Source: JAGGZI01 sp964399605 (GTDB lineage: Archaea > Aenigmatarchaeota > Aenigmatarchaeia > PWEA01 > JAGHBM01). From it: a DNA stretch of 20,836 nucleotides. The stretch covers positions 1 to 20,836 of the forward strand of contig CAYNRH010000011.1 in the NCBI GenBank assembly GCA_964399605.1, in the 5' to 3' direction. Made by a program: the position numbers and the translations under genes. Positions within the stretch are counted from its first letter, which is position 1. Every line of letters starts with the position of its first letter. The notes under the pieces were generated by a model. It did not search any database, was not told the origin of the DNA, and saw nothing but the letters and a program-made list of their open reading frames with translations. This document shows positions 20,555 to 20,836 of this stretch, piece by piece.

Positions 20555-20836
20555 ATGAAAACTTACGTTACAGTTGTTGGTGTTGTACAGCACAAGGACA
20601 AGATTCTTCTTTTGAAAAGAACACCGAAAAGGCGCAGTTCACCAAACAAATGGCAAACTGTCTCCGGATTTGTGAATGAACACGAATCGGTTGAGGATGC
20701 AGTTTTGAGGGAAGTTAAAGAGGAGACGGGTCTTGATGGAAAGATAGTTGATAGAGGAGAGATATTCATAGTTGAAGACGAATGGGGAAGGTGGATTTCT
20801 ATACCATTTTTGGTTTCTGTACAATCGGATAAAGTT
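20555..20836 (+). CDS. Nudix hydrolase, partial (runs off the window)
   Basis: The first 94 codons of a Nudix hydrolase. It opens MKTYVTVVGVVQHKDKILLL, a typical first strand pair, and has a fully canonical Nudix box, G38-x5-E44-x7-R52-E-V-K-E-E-T-G-L60, preceded by NKWQTVSGFV. The class is ADP-ribose or (d)NTP-type pyrophosphatase; specificity needs the missing C-terminal part. GTGAT at 20542-20546 may serve as ribosome binding site. In contrast, the Nudix protein at 813-1751 has a disturbed box. No stop is reached before 20836. Confidence 0.92.
   Translation, partial: MKTYVTVVGVVQHKDKILLLKRTPKRRSSPNKWQTVSGFVNEHESVEDAVLREVKEETGLDGKIVDRGEIFIVEDEWGRWISIPFLVSVQSDKV

Noticed and set aside
1..20836. 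tRNA, rRNA, insertion sequences or other mobile elements
   Set aside because: No cloverleaf-like segment in any gap, no rRNA-like stretch, no transposase motif or terminal inverted repeats with target duplication were seen.

Overview
The window is archaeal, AT-rich and very densely coded. The marker genes are an Orc1/Cdc6 initiator, a B-family DNA polymerase, a DP1-type polymerase small subunit, archaeal Holliday junction resolvase (Hjc), SecF/SecD in the archaeal order, a geranylgeranyl-reductase family protein and archaeal NAC. Ribosome binding sites with a GGTG/GGTGA core fit the archaeal anti-Shine-Dalgarno, and several genes look leaderless, with a TATA-like box about 25 nt before the start codon. 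DP1 points to Euryarchaeota or DPANN rather than Crenarchaeota; nothing here fixes the lineage further. Several convergent genes overlap by 4 to 32 nt.

Layout. (a) 1-1.75 kb, minus strand: an atypical Nudix protein followed by a HAD-like phosphatase. (b) 1.87-6.73 kb: a set suggestive of polyprenyl/sugar-lipid metabolism, comprising a ribbon-helix-helix/nucleotidyltransferase fusion, an extended SDR epimerase/dehydratase, a UbiA-family enzyme resembling decaprenyl-phosphate phosphoribosyltransferase, a flippase-like membrane protein and a geranylgeranyl-reductase family flavoprotein. (c) 6.77-10.52 kb, plus strand: secF-secD-sugar nucleotidyltransferase-ferredoxin, closely spaced. (d) 10.52-11.58 kb, minus strand: a CBS-pair/zinc-ribbon protein and an unrecognised 170-aa protein. 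(e) 11.63-18.16 kb: a replication and recombination island with hjc, a 52-aa membrane protein, an HTH regulator, a probable replication origin, orc1/cdc6, DP1 and PolB. (f) 18.19-20.84 kb: a PAP2 phosphatase, a TctA-like membrane protein with a small membrane partner, and NAC, a 42-aa protein and a second Nudix hydrolase that runs off the window.

The most interesting part is 12.9-18.2 kb. The 297-bp gap between the divergent HTH regulator and orc1 holds an AT-rich element, a 19-bp palindrome, one forward ORB-like element and two identical inverted 20-bp ORB-like elements 22 bp apart; it reads as oriC. Downstream, the DP1 homologue is intact as a reading frame but has lost nearly every metal ligand of the phosphoesterase active site. 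The adjacent PolB carries a C-terminal zinc-ribbon tail that looks like the end of PolD's large subunit DP2. An inactive B-subunit next to a B-family polymerase with a DP2-like zinc tail is the architecture of eukaryotic replicative polymerases. I propose that these two proteins form a PolB-DP1 holoenzyme; this is inference from motifs read by eye and needs structure prediction and homology searches.

Two short genes not obvious by length alone (52 aa at 11982-12140 minus; 42 aa at 20421-20549 plus) and the 59-aa ferredoxin (10344-10523) are annotated from their own codons and ribosome binding sites.
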